Shown here: positions 11,730-22,498 of the stretch, piece by piece | Layout of the letters: every line of letters begins with the position of its first letter | How positions within the stretch are numbered: position 1 is the stretch's first letter | Notes under the pieces: model-generated | The model's input: only the letters and a program-made list of their open reading frames with translations | Database searches by the model: none | What the model was told of the DNA's origin: nothing | Translations under genes and position numbers: made by a program | Assembly (NCBI GenBank): GCA_023055425.1 | Contig: JALGPY010000006.1 | Location: forward strand, 72,386,127 to 72,450,126 | Length of the DNA: 64,000 nt | Origin: Linanthus parryae | Lineage: Eukaryota > Streptophyta > Magnoliopsida > Ericales > Polemoniaceae | Reading direction: 5' to 3'

Positions 11730-12825
11730 TAAATAGAGATTGCTTGCTCATCATCAGATTCAGAGTCTGAAGAGTCAAAGTCACTCCATGAGGCCACCGT
11801 TGCTTTCTTCCTTCTGTTATCATTTTCCTTCTTTGAAAATTGTCTGTTCTTTTTCTTTTGAGGACAGTCTCTCACAAAGTGATATGCATCTCCACATTCA
11901 TAGCAATTCATAAATTTAGGTTTATATGATTATGAAGAAGACTTACCTTTCTGATCCTTGTTAGTTGAGGATCTGAACTTTTCTTTTTTCTCATCCTTGT
12001 TCCCAGAGTTCATCTTTTTCTTGAGAATTCTGGCCAAGGCTTTAGAAATCAAGGCTAAGGCTTCCTCCTCATCATCATCATCCTCTGGTTCAAGGCTTTG
12101 TGATTTTTCATTGTCTTTTGCCTTGAGTGTCAGATTCTTTATGTTGTCACTCAATTCACCATCAACCTCCTTTATAGAGATCTCATGAGTGAGTAAATTT
12201 CCTTGCAGATCATCCAGTTCCAAAATGCTTAAATCATGGGCTTCTTCAATGGCAGTAGTTTTAAGCTCCCATTTAGCTTTAAGCAAGCTTCTGAGAATCT
12301 TCCTGACTTTTTCTTCATTTGAGAATATTTTCCCAAAGATTCCAAGTTGTTCACAATATTAGTAAACCTTTTGAACATATCTTTGATGGAATCATCAGGG
12401 TTCATCTTAAACAGTTCATAGTGTCTCAAAAGGATATTAATATTTGTGTGCTTGACTTGGCTAGTTCCTTCATAGGAAACAGTCAACTTATCCCAGATCT
12501 CCTTTTCATTCTTGCAGGAGGATATTCTGTTGAACTCATCTACACTAAGAGCACAATATAATAAGTTCAAAGCTTTGTAATTTTTTGATACCTTTTCCAG
12601 TTCAGTAACTGAGAGATCTTCATCAAGTTTGATAGTTCTAATACCACCCACAGTGCTATAGAATAGGTTTGGCCCATTCACAATAATAGACCATAGTTCC
12701 ATGTCCTGATATATGATGAACATTTTCATCAATGCCTTCCAATGCACAAATTTATCACCACTGAATAATGGAGGTGTATTAGATGCTCTGCCCTGTGAGA
12801 ATCCTTCTTAACCTAAAAAACTCAT
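11729..12825 (-). pseudogene. Gag (capsid/nucleocapsid) of nested element
   Basis: The likely start ATG is at 12825, with an in-frame TAA at codon 6. The UBN2-type gag region is clear at 12229-12747 (ISSCKNEKEIWDKLTVSYEG and LFKMNPDDSIKDMFKRF). A frameshift near 12286 moves to the frame at 11930-12286. A first zinc knuckle CYECGDAYHFVRDC (CX2CX4HX4C) is at 11870-11910. Capsid forms the particle and the knuckle binds RNA. At least one stop and two frame changes make it non-functional. Confidence 0.85.
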
Positions 12826-12863
12826 TGTCACAAGATTGTTAGATCTTTAAACTGTGGCCCAAA

Positions 12864-12875
12864 GCTCTGATACCA
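12864..12875 (-). promoter_or_regulatory. Primer-binding site for initiator Met tRNA
   Basis: The minus strand reads TGGTATCAGAGC, complementary to the 3' end of plant initiator methionine tRNA. It lies two bases inside the 5' LTR, as is typical of plant copia elements. Confidence 0.93.
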
Positions 12876-12877
12876 AT

Positions 12878-14373
12878 TGAAAGTGTGTAATGTAGGTGTA
12901 AACAAGTATAATAATACTCTAGAAGGGGGTTGAATAGAGTATGCTAGCTTTTTCCAAAACTCAAGTTTTTAAATACTTTAGTAAACAATTTAATGATATG
13001 TCAAAGCTTTGAAAGAGATTTGAGAAGCTTAAAGATATAACAGAAGAGGCTAGAGGCTTCAAAGCTTTGAGACTTGGAAAGCTCCAAATATTTGAAACTT
13101 CCAATTTAAACTGTAAGTAAATGCAGCAAAAGTAAATAGCAAGAACACAAATATTTTACAGAGTTCAGACACAATTGGACCTAGTCTCTGCCTGAGGGAT
13201 CTAATCCCTCCAGGATTAAAACACAACTTCTTATTAATCACCCAGATTTATCCCTAGATCTCAAGCCTAAGTGAGCTACCTTACACTTATACAGCTCGTG
13301 GTTCCAAACCTATCTAGTTACAGGCTACAACATGTTGAAACAATAAGAAACTCTTGATGTTCACTTGAACAACCAAACTACTAAGTTCAGTGAGGTTTTA
13401 GATAAGAAGAATAAATTATACAATTAAGTACAGAGAGAAGAACTTAGAAAGAACAAGGTGTTCAAAGCCTGGAAGAGTTCTTCTGGATTTGAATGATCTT
13501 CAGCCTGCTTGAATTGAATATTTGAATGATTTGAAGAGCTGTAGGTAATTAATGTTCCCAGATGATTGCCCTCTTCAAAATCACAACCTTTGTGTCTCTC
13601 ATAAGTTTCTGCAATTCAAACATAAGTAGTTGTTCTCAGTCTGCAACTAACTTGAGAGATTTCAGGAGCAGAATTCCTAAAACATCTCCTATCTGATAAG
13701 CTTCTGTTAACAGCTCAATTTGAAAACATTGTTGATCTGTTTATGGACGTTGGAGAGTCCAACAAACCTGCAAAAACTTAGCACACAAGATCAAACAAAT
13801 AACAATACAATCTAGCAAAGAGATCTGGTTGAAACAGCAGCTAACCATTAAAGAGAAATTTATGCTAGACTTGTCTGCTGATAGTTCTGAGTTAAAAAGT
13901 ATATTCAATCTCATGAATATATCAAGTAATCAATATAAAGTCCACAATAATAGACAACAAACAGCATGTTACAAGATCCAAGTAACACTGAATCCATCTG
14001 CACATAGAAAGATGGTTAGTAGAACTTAGAAGTAAAGAGTAACTAGAATATCTCAAAGCTTTGAAGCTTTGCCTGCTAACTTCACCAGAATGTATATTGA
14101 ATTTTCAATCCAAATTAATCCTGCAATGATCATCTTAGAACATAGATTGCTGAATAAATTATATAACTAAACCAATCATTATCAAAACGTAACAAAAACT
14201 TGCACAAAATAGTTAGATAATACAGCATATAGGAGCTGCTACAGTAACTCAAAGCTTTGAAGCTTTGGTACTTAGCAATTTATCATACTTGTGTTTATGG
14301 CTTTCATCATCAAGGAGCTAACCTCTTTGTATGTATTTTCATATCATAATATTCAAGATATTCAGAATTATCA
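12878..14373 (-). repeat. 5' LTR of nested copia element (1496 bp)
   Basis: It matches 3986-5485 over its whole length with small differences and has the same TGAAAG...TTATCA ends on the plus strand. It has four exact palindromes TCAAAGCTTTGA (13001, 13059, 14053 and 14249) at the positions corresponding to those of the other LTR. Confidence 0.93.
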
Positions 14374-14378
14374 ATTAT

Positions 14379-14897
14379 GAGGAGAATTTTGCTCCTATTA
14401 GAAGGTTATAAGCAATTAGTATGTTACTTGAATTTGCATCTTACATGAACATTAAACTTTTTCAAATGGATGTCAAGTATGCATATTTAAATGGTTACTT
14501 GCGAGAAGAAGTTTATCTGGCTCAACCTGTTGGATTTTAAAATGATGAGTTTCCAAATCATGTCTATAAACTTGAAAAAGCTCTTTATGGTTTGAAACAA
14601 GCTCCAAGGGCTTGGTATGAAAGACTGTCAAAGTTTTTACTTGGAAATGGTTTCAAGAGAGGATTGGTTGATAAAAATATGTTCATCAAGACTCATGAGA
14701 AAGACATTTCAGTAGTTCAAATATATGTTGATGATATTTCGTTTGGAGCTGCTAATGGTTCTCTATGTAAGGATTTCTCAAGTCTTTGGATTGCATGTAC
14801 AACAGATGAAGAAAGGATCAAGTCCAAAGTTACAAAGACTCCCATGAGTCCTACACTTTCCTTAGAAAAGGATCAAGCTGGTAAGAGTGTGAATTAG
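14379..14897 (+). pseudogene. Reverse transcriptase core (outer element)
   Basis: It continues the frame interrupted at 3985: EENFAPI, MDVKYAYLNG, EEVYLAQPVGF, LYGLKQAPRAWYERL and the active-site block IYVDDI with both catalytic Asp residues. Stops occur at about 14431 and 14538. After DFSSLW the sequence jumps to TTDEERIKSKVTKTPMSP, so the thumb-side segment normally between these blocks has been deleted. Confidence 0.9.
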
Positions 14898-14912
14898 AAA
14901 GAGTATATAGGT

Positions 14913-15572
14913 ATGATTGGATCTTTGCTATATCTTACTGCTAGTAGACCAGACATTATGTTTAGTGTCCTCATGTGTGCAAGATTTCAATCTGATCTCA
15001 AAGAGTCACATTTGACTGTTGTTAAAAGGATATTCGGATATCTAAATGGTACCAAATACTTAGGGCTTTGGTATCCGAAATATTATAATTTCTCTCTTTG
15101 TGGATATTCAGATGCTGACTTTGCATGAAATTGAGTTGAAAGAAAGAGCACTTCAGGGTGTTGTCAATTCATTGGTTCATCCCTAATTAGCTAGCATTCA
15201 AAGTAACAGAACTATGTGGCTTTATCAACAACTAAAGTTGAATATATAGCAGCTGGAACCTGCTGCTCACAAGTTTTATGGATTGCTCAGCAAATGAGGT
15301 ATCTAGGTTTTGATTTCAAAGAAATTCCTATCAAATGTGACAACAGTAGTGCTATTTCAATCACAAAGAATCCAGTTCAGCATTCCAGAACCAAGAACAT
15401 TGATGTTAGACATCATTTCATCAGAGATCATGCTGAGAAATGTGATATTTTTCTTAAATTTGTTTCTACTAACATGCAACTGGCAGATATCTTCACTAAA
15501 CCATTGCCAGAAGAAATATTTACAGCCCTCATATTGGAGCTGAGCATGCTTAATAAGGAAGCATTGACTTAG
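14913..15572 (+). pseudogene. RNase H (outer element)
   Basis: Blocks in order: MIGSLLYLTASRPDIMFSV, KRIFGYLNGTKYLGLWYP, GYSDADFA (catalytic Asp), ALSTTKVEYIA (Glu), CDNSSAISI (Asp), DVRHHFIRDH (Asp) and LADIFTKPLPEE. All four acidic positions are present, but stops near 15126 and 15190 break the frame. It ends at a TAG inside a polypurine-like AGGGGGAGTA, as in the nested element. Confidence 0.9.
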
Positions 15573-16062
15573 GGGGAGTATCAGGTAAGTTTAAGGTAAA
15601 GACTTGTGTGTCAAAGTTTTAAACTGATTTTCAAATCCTTGAAAATTATTCCAAAGCCTTGATTTTATTTGTTTATGCAATATAGATTTTCAAGGCATTG
15701 AATCTCTTTCTAAAGCCTAAAAAATAAGTATGTATGCTTCCTAGTTAAAAATTGGATCTCTCAATGTTGGATGCTATCTCTGTATATAATTGTCCAATAT
15801 TGTATTTACCTTTTAAGTTTTATTTTCGTATAAATCAGTATTATTTTATTTCCTTTCCCACGTCACACACACACACACTGATTTGAATTCAAAACTGTCA
15901 AAATCTTAAAAAGATTTGGAAATATTTCAGTTTCCTTATCTAACTAAAACTCTCTAGTATTTATCTTATTCTATATCTCTCTTCTCTCCGTATCACTCCT
16001 GCCTATCTCTTCTTCACCCCAAACCCTAATGAGCACCAGAAAAGATTCTCAAAGAATCCAAA

Positions 16063-17222
16063 ATGACTAGAGGTTCAAAGTTGGGTTCAGAAAAGAAGAG
16101 GAAGACTGAAGAAGATGTGATTCAAACAATCATTGGTGATTCCAGTTCTAGAACTCCAACTGAAGAAAAGGTTCCTTTTCCTCCAACGAAGAAAAGCAAG
16201 AAGGATCTGACACCAACTTCCAGCAAGAAGAGGAAGATGGGAGATAAGTCTGCTCCATAGAAACAGCCAGAGGAAAAAGTAGCTAGTCCAAAGAAGTTGA
16301 AGAAGAAGAAGCCTACAGTTGCTGAAAAGGGAAAAGGAAAAGCTATAGAGGTTGCACAAGAGAAAAGAACTGGCAAGGAACTTCAGATTTATTTTGAAAA
16401 ACCTCAATCCCATGGTAAGAAAATTTCCAGTAAGTGGTTTATTTCTCAAACTGCAAGAGGTCAGTGGTTAGATGGTTTTGATTCTAGACTAGTAGCCTAT
16501 TGTAGCCTGGTTAGTGTTAATATGTTGAAAACCATGAACCTGGATTGTGTTAAGAAACTAAATAAATGTTCTCTGTGGAAAATTTTGAACCCTCCTGAAG
16601 TTTCCTAACCCAGACTTATAGGCTTTTCTATCTGAACTTGGTGCAAATGAAAAAAACTGTGAACCTAATGATTCAATCTAAAGTTGATGGGATTACAATG
16701 GAGTTAGATCATGCAGAGTTTGCATATGTTCTAGGCTGTCCAAAGAGGTACAACACTGAGAACTATCCAAACAAAGTTGAAGCATTGAAACTGGCTAGGG
16801 AAGAATTCTTTCTACCTAATGTCTCTACCTCCTCTAAAAAGTTAACACACTCTGTGCTAACTGTTGAAGCCAAATTTTTGTTCACAATCTTGATGAGGTG
16901 TGTAGTGCCTAGGGAGAATTCAAAAGAGCTGCTAACTGACAGGGTACTTTACTTGATGTATTTGATCATGCATGGGTATGAGATTGATCTTCCAACAATT
17001 GTGATGGAACATATGCTCTAATTTCAAAACAAAGAAAGAAAGCACCCTCTACCCTATGCCAATCTGCTTTCTGCATTCTTTCTTCACCTTGACCTTACTT
17101 CTGAAAGATAAGAAACAATTACTACTGGTTTTGGCATGCTTGATGAAAAAGCATTTGAGAGAATTGGTGTTGTGAAAACCAGTGATGGGATATGGAAGTT
17201 ATACTCTGATCTGTCTGAGAAG
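16063..17222 (+). pseudogene. Extra open frame downstream of pol (outer element)
   Basis: Three consecutive segments (16063-16260, 16297-16608, 16638-17021) form one degraded frame homologous to 6145-7834 of the nested element. Shared features are a Lys/Ser-rich N-terminus (KKRKTEEDV, KKSKKD) and the domain with FAYVLGCPKRYNTENYP, FTILMRCVVPRENSKE and IVMEHML. The first segment resembles a nuclear localisation signal (PTSSKKRKM). The match breaks off at about 17222 and no 3' LTR follows, so the copy is truncated here. Confidence 0.7.
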
Positions 17223-17405
17223 GACACGTGAAGTGAACGCGCACTCGTGAAGTGAAGATTATGATCAGGAAGCTACGAGACTATTTCATTTATCTAGGAA
17301 GCTTTTATTTCAGAATTTAGATTTGAACAATGTCATTTATTTCTTTCAAAACTATTGTTGGAGGATTTCTCCGGTTTATTTCAATAAATTCCCCTAGATT
17401 TTCGT

Positions 17406-18652
17406 ATGGTTGTGCTAGCAAGGAACGTAGGTTCCAGGGTTGTTTCAACTTACTTCATGGGTTTACAAATTGACATAAGCTCCCAAGGCATTTCTATCCA
17501 TCAAACCAAATACATTTATGATTTGCTAACAAAGTTCAATATGCAAGACTGTAAGCCCAATCCTACACCTCTTCCACCTGCCACAAAATATCACTCTTTC
17601 GATGGTAATATCTTTTCAGACCCTACTTTAATTAGATAATTACTTGGAGCAGTACAGTATTTGACCTTTACTAGACTAGATATTAACTTTGTTGTGAACC
17701 ACTTATGCCAATTTATGCATAGCCCTGCTGATTTACATTGGATGGCTGCTAAAATAATACTTAGATATCTACAAGGTACAAAAAACTTTGGTTTGTTCTA
17801 TCAAAAAGTTTACCTCCCTTTTCATGCCATTTGTGATGCATATTGGGCTGGTAACCCCACCAGATAGAAAGGGTACTTTTGGGTTTGTGATCTTCTTGGG
17901 ACACAACCTAGTTCACAGGGGTGCCAAGAAACAAGCCACCGTAACTAGATCCTCAGCAGAGGCAGAATAAAGAAGTCTAGCTACAACACCTTCTGAGTTA
18001 TCTTGGCTCAAAATGATCTTCTTTTCTCTTACAATACCAATTTTTCAAACTCCAGTTCTTTATTGTGATAACTTCTCTACCATTTCAATTAAATTTAATC
18101 CAATTCTACATGCCATAACAAAACATGTAGAATTGGACTATCATTATGTCAAAGAGAAAGTCCTAATAAAACAATTCACTGTATGTTCTGTGTCTAGTGA
18201 AGATCAAATAGCTGACATTTTCACCAAAGGGCGGCTGGGAGGATACTTTGAAAGAATTTTTTGAGAAATTGTTTTTATCGTCAACGAGGGTTGAAACCGC
18301 GACCTCATGCAGGGGCTTCCAACGCTCTACCACTTGAGCTACCACCTAGCTGCGATATTTTGAAAGAATTAGAGACAAGCTCAAAGTGAAACCAGCTCCT
18401 CACTTCTCCAAAAATCGATCTCCAAGACCTTTCTCAGCTGCTACTTCAAGCTCTCCAAACTTCACACACTCCAAGTCTGTTTTGGTTGCTGCTATAAAGC
18501 CTCAAGAATCCAAAAATAAAAGTGGTAACAGTCCACTCCAAATTCCAAAGCCTAACTTTCACTTTGGCTCATTTGGTGCTCCTATCGTCACCAAAAATTG
18601 CACAAGTACTGAACTTCAAGCTCAGCACAATACTTGTCTCTGGAATTTTTGA
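17406..18652 (+). mobile_element. Fragment of a second Ty1/copia lineage (RT end and RNase H)
   Basis: The blocks [75 protein letters not shown] and QIADIFTKG are copia RT/RNase H but differ from the SIRE-like elements. Several stops break the frame. The reading continues across the SINE at 18259-18358 into ERIRDKLKVKPAPHFS and a Ser/Pro-rich tail ending near 18652. The 180 bp before it (17223-17405) show no recognisable feature. Confidence 0.8.
18259..18358 (-). mobile_element. tRNA-derived SINE inserted in the copia fragment
   Basis: On the minus strand a tRNA-like head has an A box (TAGCTCAAGTGG, 18330-18341) and a B box (GGTTTCAACCC, 18288-18298), followed by a short A-rich 3' end. The 12-bp duplication TTTGAAAGAATT flanks it (18247-18258 and 18359-18370) and interrupts the copia RNase H reading frame. 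Length, promoter boxes and a long target duplication are those of a SINE. A related, more decayed copy lies around 59550-60400. Confidence 0.8.
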
Positions 18653-19013
18653 TAAGTCTCCTCTTCTCTTTGGTTCTTCTTCAAAAAAATACTCTTTATG
18701 AGTTTGGAGTATGAGGGATCGTATTAACATATATAGAGTGTTTGGGGTTATATCTGCTATTATGCGAAGCTTTGTGGTTTACAGAAATACTTTGCGTGCT
18801 AAAGAGAAGTTCCGTGCTAAAGAAATGATATCACCAACTTATATCAATCGTACTAGGAAAATAAAAATAAGGCAAAACTTTTATTCATACTGGGAAATAA
18901 AAGAATACAAATGACAAGGCGCATGAAGGAGAAAAAGGGAAGAAATAAAAAAGGAAGGGAAAAAGTAATAAGAATCGTATAGATAACATCTCACTTACAG
19001 AAAGTAATAATAA
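18653..19013. other. Intergenic AT-rich stretch
   Basis: I see no gene or clear repeat here. It holds the tail of the copia fragment and a purine-rich run just 3' of the acyltransferase stop, and probably contains that gene's 3' UTR (minus strand). Confidence 0.4.
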
Positions 19014-20397
19014 CTAGGTAAATGCACTTGGATTGAAAGCGGCATATTTTTTCAGTTCATGGTTACTTTCGAAACGAATCATCTCTTCATCGGGCAAAGA
19101 CACTGTTACTTCTATTCCATTTCCATCTCTTGTATCCATCAATATGATAATGTGCGGCATCGGATGAGAACCTCCATTAGTCACCCACCACGGTTTTCCC
19201 CACCCAAAATCAGCTCCATAAAATGGTAACTTACACCAACTATTTACACGATAGAACTGTATAGATCCAGCATTCTTTTTGGCCAATAAGTTCCTTTTAC
19301 GCATCTGTAGCTCAATAACCCCCGCAACACCCCCTCCTTCTTTAAGTGCCTGAACGAAGTCGTCACCTATATCAATAGACCCACGTCTGAGGCTACCAGC
19401 TAAACTAGGCGTGTCTTTTTCACCGACTTCATGAAACGCATTTCCTACCAGATTCCCAAAACAATTCTGTGGTAGAGGTGGCTGTATCTTGGACCGCAAG
19501 TTTACTGTCCACATGAGTTGTGACGGTTTCTTCGACTCCTCAGGACTTTGGGATAGCATCGCTATTTCTGATATAAAGGCTGACTGCCTGGAAACGACTA
19601 GGTCGGGGGTTGTTTGTGCTAATGGATTTAGCCCGCAGGGCGGCCAATTCAGAAGGGCCAAATACGAACCTAGCAGTTCTAACTACTACACTAGGATTAT
19701 TATGGGAGTTTGTCAGGATTTGTGGAAAAGGTGGTAATGAATCTGTTGGGGGAAGAAAAGTGGATGCGCTAAAATCTGGTGTGGCTGGATTAATGACATT
19801 TCCTAGGGCAGAATCAGCCCAACCAGTCATGAAGTTGCAGAATGTGAGTGCATCTGCAACCTTGTGACAGAGGTTAACACCTATAGCCATTCCACCACAT
19901 TGGAAGAAGCTCACCTGGATACGAACCAGCGGGCGTGTGGTTAGATCTGGAGATTCGTCTGATTCGTCAGGAATGAGAGGATCAAGCTGTTTTGGGTCGG
20001 GCTTCTCAAGGACATCAAAGAGGGAATAGTTGAGAACATGAGCTTCCCTATAATCAACACCCTCATCATTACAGATGATGGTGAGGTGGTCTTTGAGTCT
20101 TCCGGCAAGTGGGTAGAAGCGACTTAAGGTTTCAGAGAGAGATGATTTGAGTCGCTGAGACATTTCATGGACCTCATTTGATCCCTCACGGCCCTCGTCA
20201 CCACCAGTTGAAGAACAAGTAGTAGTAGTGGCAGCTTTGTAGAAGAGTATTGTTGGTACATAAAGATGATTAGATTGAAATTGGTCTAGCAAGGAGAGCC
20301 TGAAGCTTCCTGGTTGACCGGGATTTGGAGAGGGAGAAGATGGCTTGATTGTTTCTCTACTAATAACCTCAACTCTCAACATTTTCGATTCTTCCAT
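19014..20397 (-). CDS. BAHD acyltransferase (vinorine synthase / stemmadenine O-acetyltransferase-like), frameshifted
   Basis: BAHD enzymes are cytosolic and transfer acyl groups from CoA thioesters to alcohols or amines in specialised metabolism. The start MEESKMLRVEVISRE at 20397 is the usual clade N-terminus; the upstream in-frame ATG at 20544 would add 49 residues the family lacks. The catalytic motif HxxxD is HKVAD (residues 178-182), and the structural motif DFGWG is intact at about residue 397. The total is about 461 residues, normal for the family, with no intron. One frameshift lies near 19579-19582: the first frame reads RFQAVS and then runs to a stop, while the family's sequence continues one base over with AFISEIAML and PSQLMWTVNLRSKIQPPLPQ. 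It is either a single-base deletion (young pseudogene) or a sequence error, since everything else is intact. Substrate cannot be inferred. Confidence 0.88.
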
Positions 20398-22260
20398 CTT
20401 GATGAAAATATTGATCTCTGGCAACCATGATCGACGACTTGATATAAATAGCCTTCCATCCGCGGTCAAAGCGTGGTTGGCAATGTAATACTGACACGCG
20501 GGCACCTTCCTCACTTCAAGCTTATAACGTGGGCACCATCCCACTACACCTATTTCAGCAGTCTAGTAGCATTAAATAAAACATGAGACCTCTGCCATGC
20601 ACACAAGGACACATTGTTTGGATAATTTTGAATCTCGTTCTATTATTTTGTATTTTTTTAAATAGATTGTTTTTTTTATAACCTAATAACCCTGCGTATA
20701 TTAAGCAAAAACAGTGGGCTCCCAATCCCTAAAATACAAAGTGGTGGAGCGTCAAGCTTAGCCGCTACAACAGACCTACCTCAAAGAGCGCCAAATATTC
20801 CAAAGATTAAAGGCATCTTGCCAGTAGAGACTAATAATCCACAAACGGAGCTGACCTGGTGCATGCAGTGGCGGAGCTAGAAAATCAAGTCAGCCGGGAC
20901 AAGAATTAATAAAGAGGTGCAGAACCGATAGTTATTAATTTCAAGAGGGGGGCACAAGATAGTATATTTTGTAAGGATTATTCATTAAAAATCTCAAAAA
21001 GTACTGGTGCTAGAGGAAATTTTCAAAACTCACAGGGCAAGTGCCACCCCTTGCCCCCACCCCTGGGTTCATGTTCACTATGAAAAATGTGATTGTATGC
21101 CCGAGAGCGACCAAGGCATCTGCTACCATATTACCATGTTAGTGGAAATGTTCACATTGCAACCTTTGAAACGCATACTCCAGGATTCAACTTGTGTAGT
21201 CTGTTCCAATCCCAGAAAAATTGTGAGAACTAAAAGAAAACGTGAGAACTACTTTTGCGTTTACTCCAGTACCCACCTACCGCTAAAGCGTAAATCTTGA
21301 TATGTAAGATCCTTAGACTAGCTTTAATATGATGCCACACTCATAATTGTCTCGAAGAAATAAGATAATCGGGCTCTCACATGGAAGACCATGGATAACC
21401 ATGTTCCTGTCGCTTCTTTGTATGTACTCAAAAGTTTAGGCTTCCTGAACCTTGTGCATTTTTTTTCTACGTTGCAACAATTTGACGAGGGTGAAACCAC
21501 ATAAGTGCAAGCTATTTCCAACGCCTGTTGGAAAAGCAGCCTAAACAACATTCTAAATTCAGGTATTCCAAGGGGACATGATCTGGAAGATTTATCTATG
21601 AAACTAAAGCGAGATTGTAGTGTTCTGCTGATATCAACGTGTATCGGCCCTGAAGAATATTTTCATACTCGTGTAAGCCACAAAGGATTATACCAAGTGA
21701 AGAAACACCACATATGTTCCTAAGTAAGAGTTCTTCTTATCTGGTAACTGTGCAATATATCCTCAAAAAAAAAGTAACTGTGCAATCTTCTACACAACTT
21801 CACACGATTATTTGGTAAATGTACAATCTTCTACACAACTTTGCGCTAGTTTGGTGCCTCGACACCCATATATTGGCATTACAGTAGTGACTGATCGATT
21901 AAAGTTCATCATTTTATGTACGAACGCTAGGGTCTACAATATAACAAGAAGCAACTACCAACTCGTGTAAACCTTGGAACACATTGTGTAAAAATAAGCG
22001 GAAAAGGCCATCTTCTGCTTCAGTATAGCCTTCTTCCATGGCCCGTCTCATGTCAACATCTAGCTTTTCCAATGATCCTCTTAATTTGAAATCCTCCTAC
22101 ACGACCCATTTCATTTCAACGTCTCGCTTTTCCAATGATGATTCTCTTCATTTGAAATCCTCCTATAGCATGTGGCAAGTCAGGCATCTTCCTAGATTCG
22201 ACCTTCCTGGAAAATCCTTGCAGTTCACAGTTTGCGGAGCCAACAAAGCGGATATCTTTC
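20398..22260. other. Intergenic region between the acyltransferase and the SGR2 3' end
   Basis: The first few hundred bases are upstream of the minus-strand acyltransferase and probably hold its promoter. From 20868 the stretch CAGTGGCGGAGCTAG recalls the terminus of a common plant DNA-transposon remnant; I cannot find its partner end. At 21740-21835 a short imperfect direct repeat contains CTGTGCAATCTTCTACACAACTT-like units. The last few hundred bases next to 22261 should include the SGR2 3' UTR. No other gene is visible. Confidence 0.4.
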
Positions 22261-22498
22261 TTATTTCTTCCTTAGACTCCTTGCCTTCCTAGAGAAATTT
22301 CTAACAAGATTTGAATCAGAAAAAGTCAAGGGCAGTTCTTCCTCCACGTCTTCTCTCCGAGCTAACCAGTCTCCCGAACCACTCTCATGTTCTGAACTCC
22401 CGTACTGAGCTTCTTCAACCAGTTCATGATCTTCAGGTATATCCCGATACAAGTGCTTGAGAATAAAAAGAGCCGTATCATAGTCCCTCCAATAGTTC
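22261..22498 (-). CDS. SGR2: SGR2 exon 21, C-terminus (residues 863-941)
   Basis: It encodes NYWRDYDTALFILKHLYRDI, an acidic segment and the basic end RKARSLRKK before the TAA at 22261-22263. The acceptor is TTTTCAG. The ORF can be read further upstream into the intron, but the family sequence begins exactly at the acceptor. Confidence 0.93.

Larger units (their letters stand above)
3986..14373 (-). mobile_element. Nested SIRE-like Ty1/copia element with both LTRs
   Basis: This 10,388-bp element lies on the minus strand inside its relative. Its 5' LTR is 12878-14373, followed by a primer-binding site two bases inside. Gag, protease, integrase, RT/RNase H and an extra open frame follow in that order. 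A polypurine tract abuts the 3' LTR (3986-5485). The order PR-INT-RT-RH is that of Ty1/copia. The long LTRs, the extra frame after pol and the gag spacer with a second zinc knuckle fit the SIRE/Maximus lineage. Stops, frameshifts and a deletion that removes the RT active site make it defective. The LTRs differ visibly by scattered substitutions and small indels, so the insertion is not recent. Confidence 0.92.
2529..17222 (+). mobile_element. Outer SIRE-like Ty1/copia element, 5'-truncated and split by a nested element
   Basis: Left part 2529-3985 encodes the end of the gag-pre-integrase region, integrase and the start of reverse transcriptase. Right part 14374-17222 continues with the RT core, RNase H and an extra 3' open frame. 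The break falls inside the RT codons for Gly-Ile-Asp / Tyr-Glu-Glu and is explained by the minus-strand element at 3986-14373. The 5' LTR, gag and protease are absent, so the copy begins abruptly at about 2529 and ends abruptly at about 17222. It has frameshifts and stops throughout and cannot be autonomous. Confidence 0.85.

Noticed and set aside
18270..18350. tRNA gene on the minus strand
   Set aside because: A and B boxes are present, but the acceptor ends do not pair and a 12-bp target duplication flanks the unit, so it is a SINE.
19489..19867. Plus-strand frames over the acyltransferase
   Set aside because: They are antisense shadows of the BAHD coding frame, which has the catalytic motifs.
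20470..20544. Alternative upstream start of the acyltransferase at 20544
   Set aside because: It would add 49 residues not found in BAHD proteins; MEESKMLRVEV at 20397 is the usual N-terminus.
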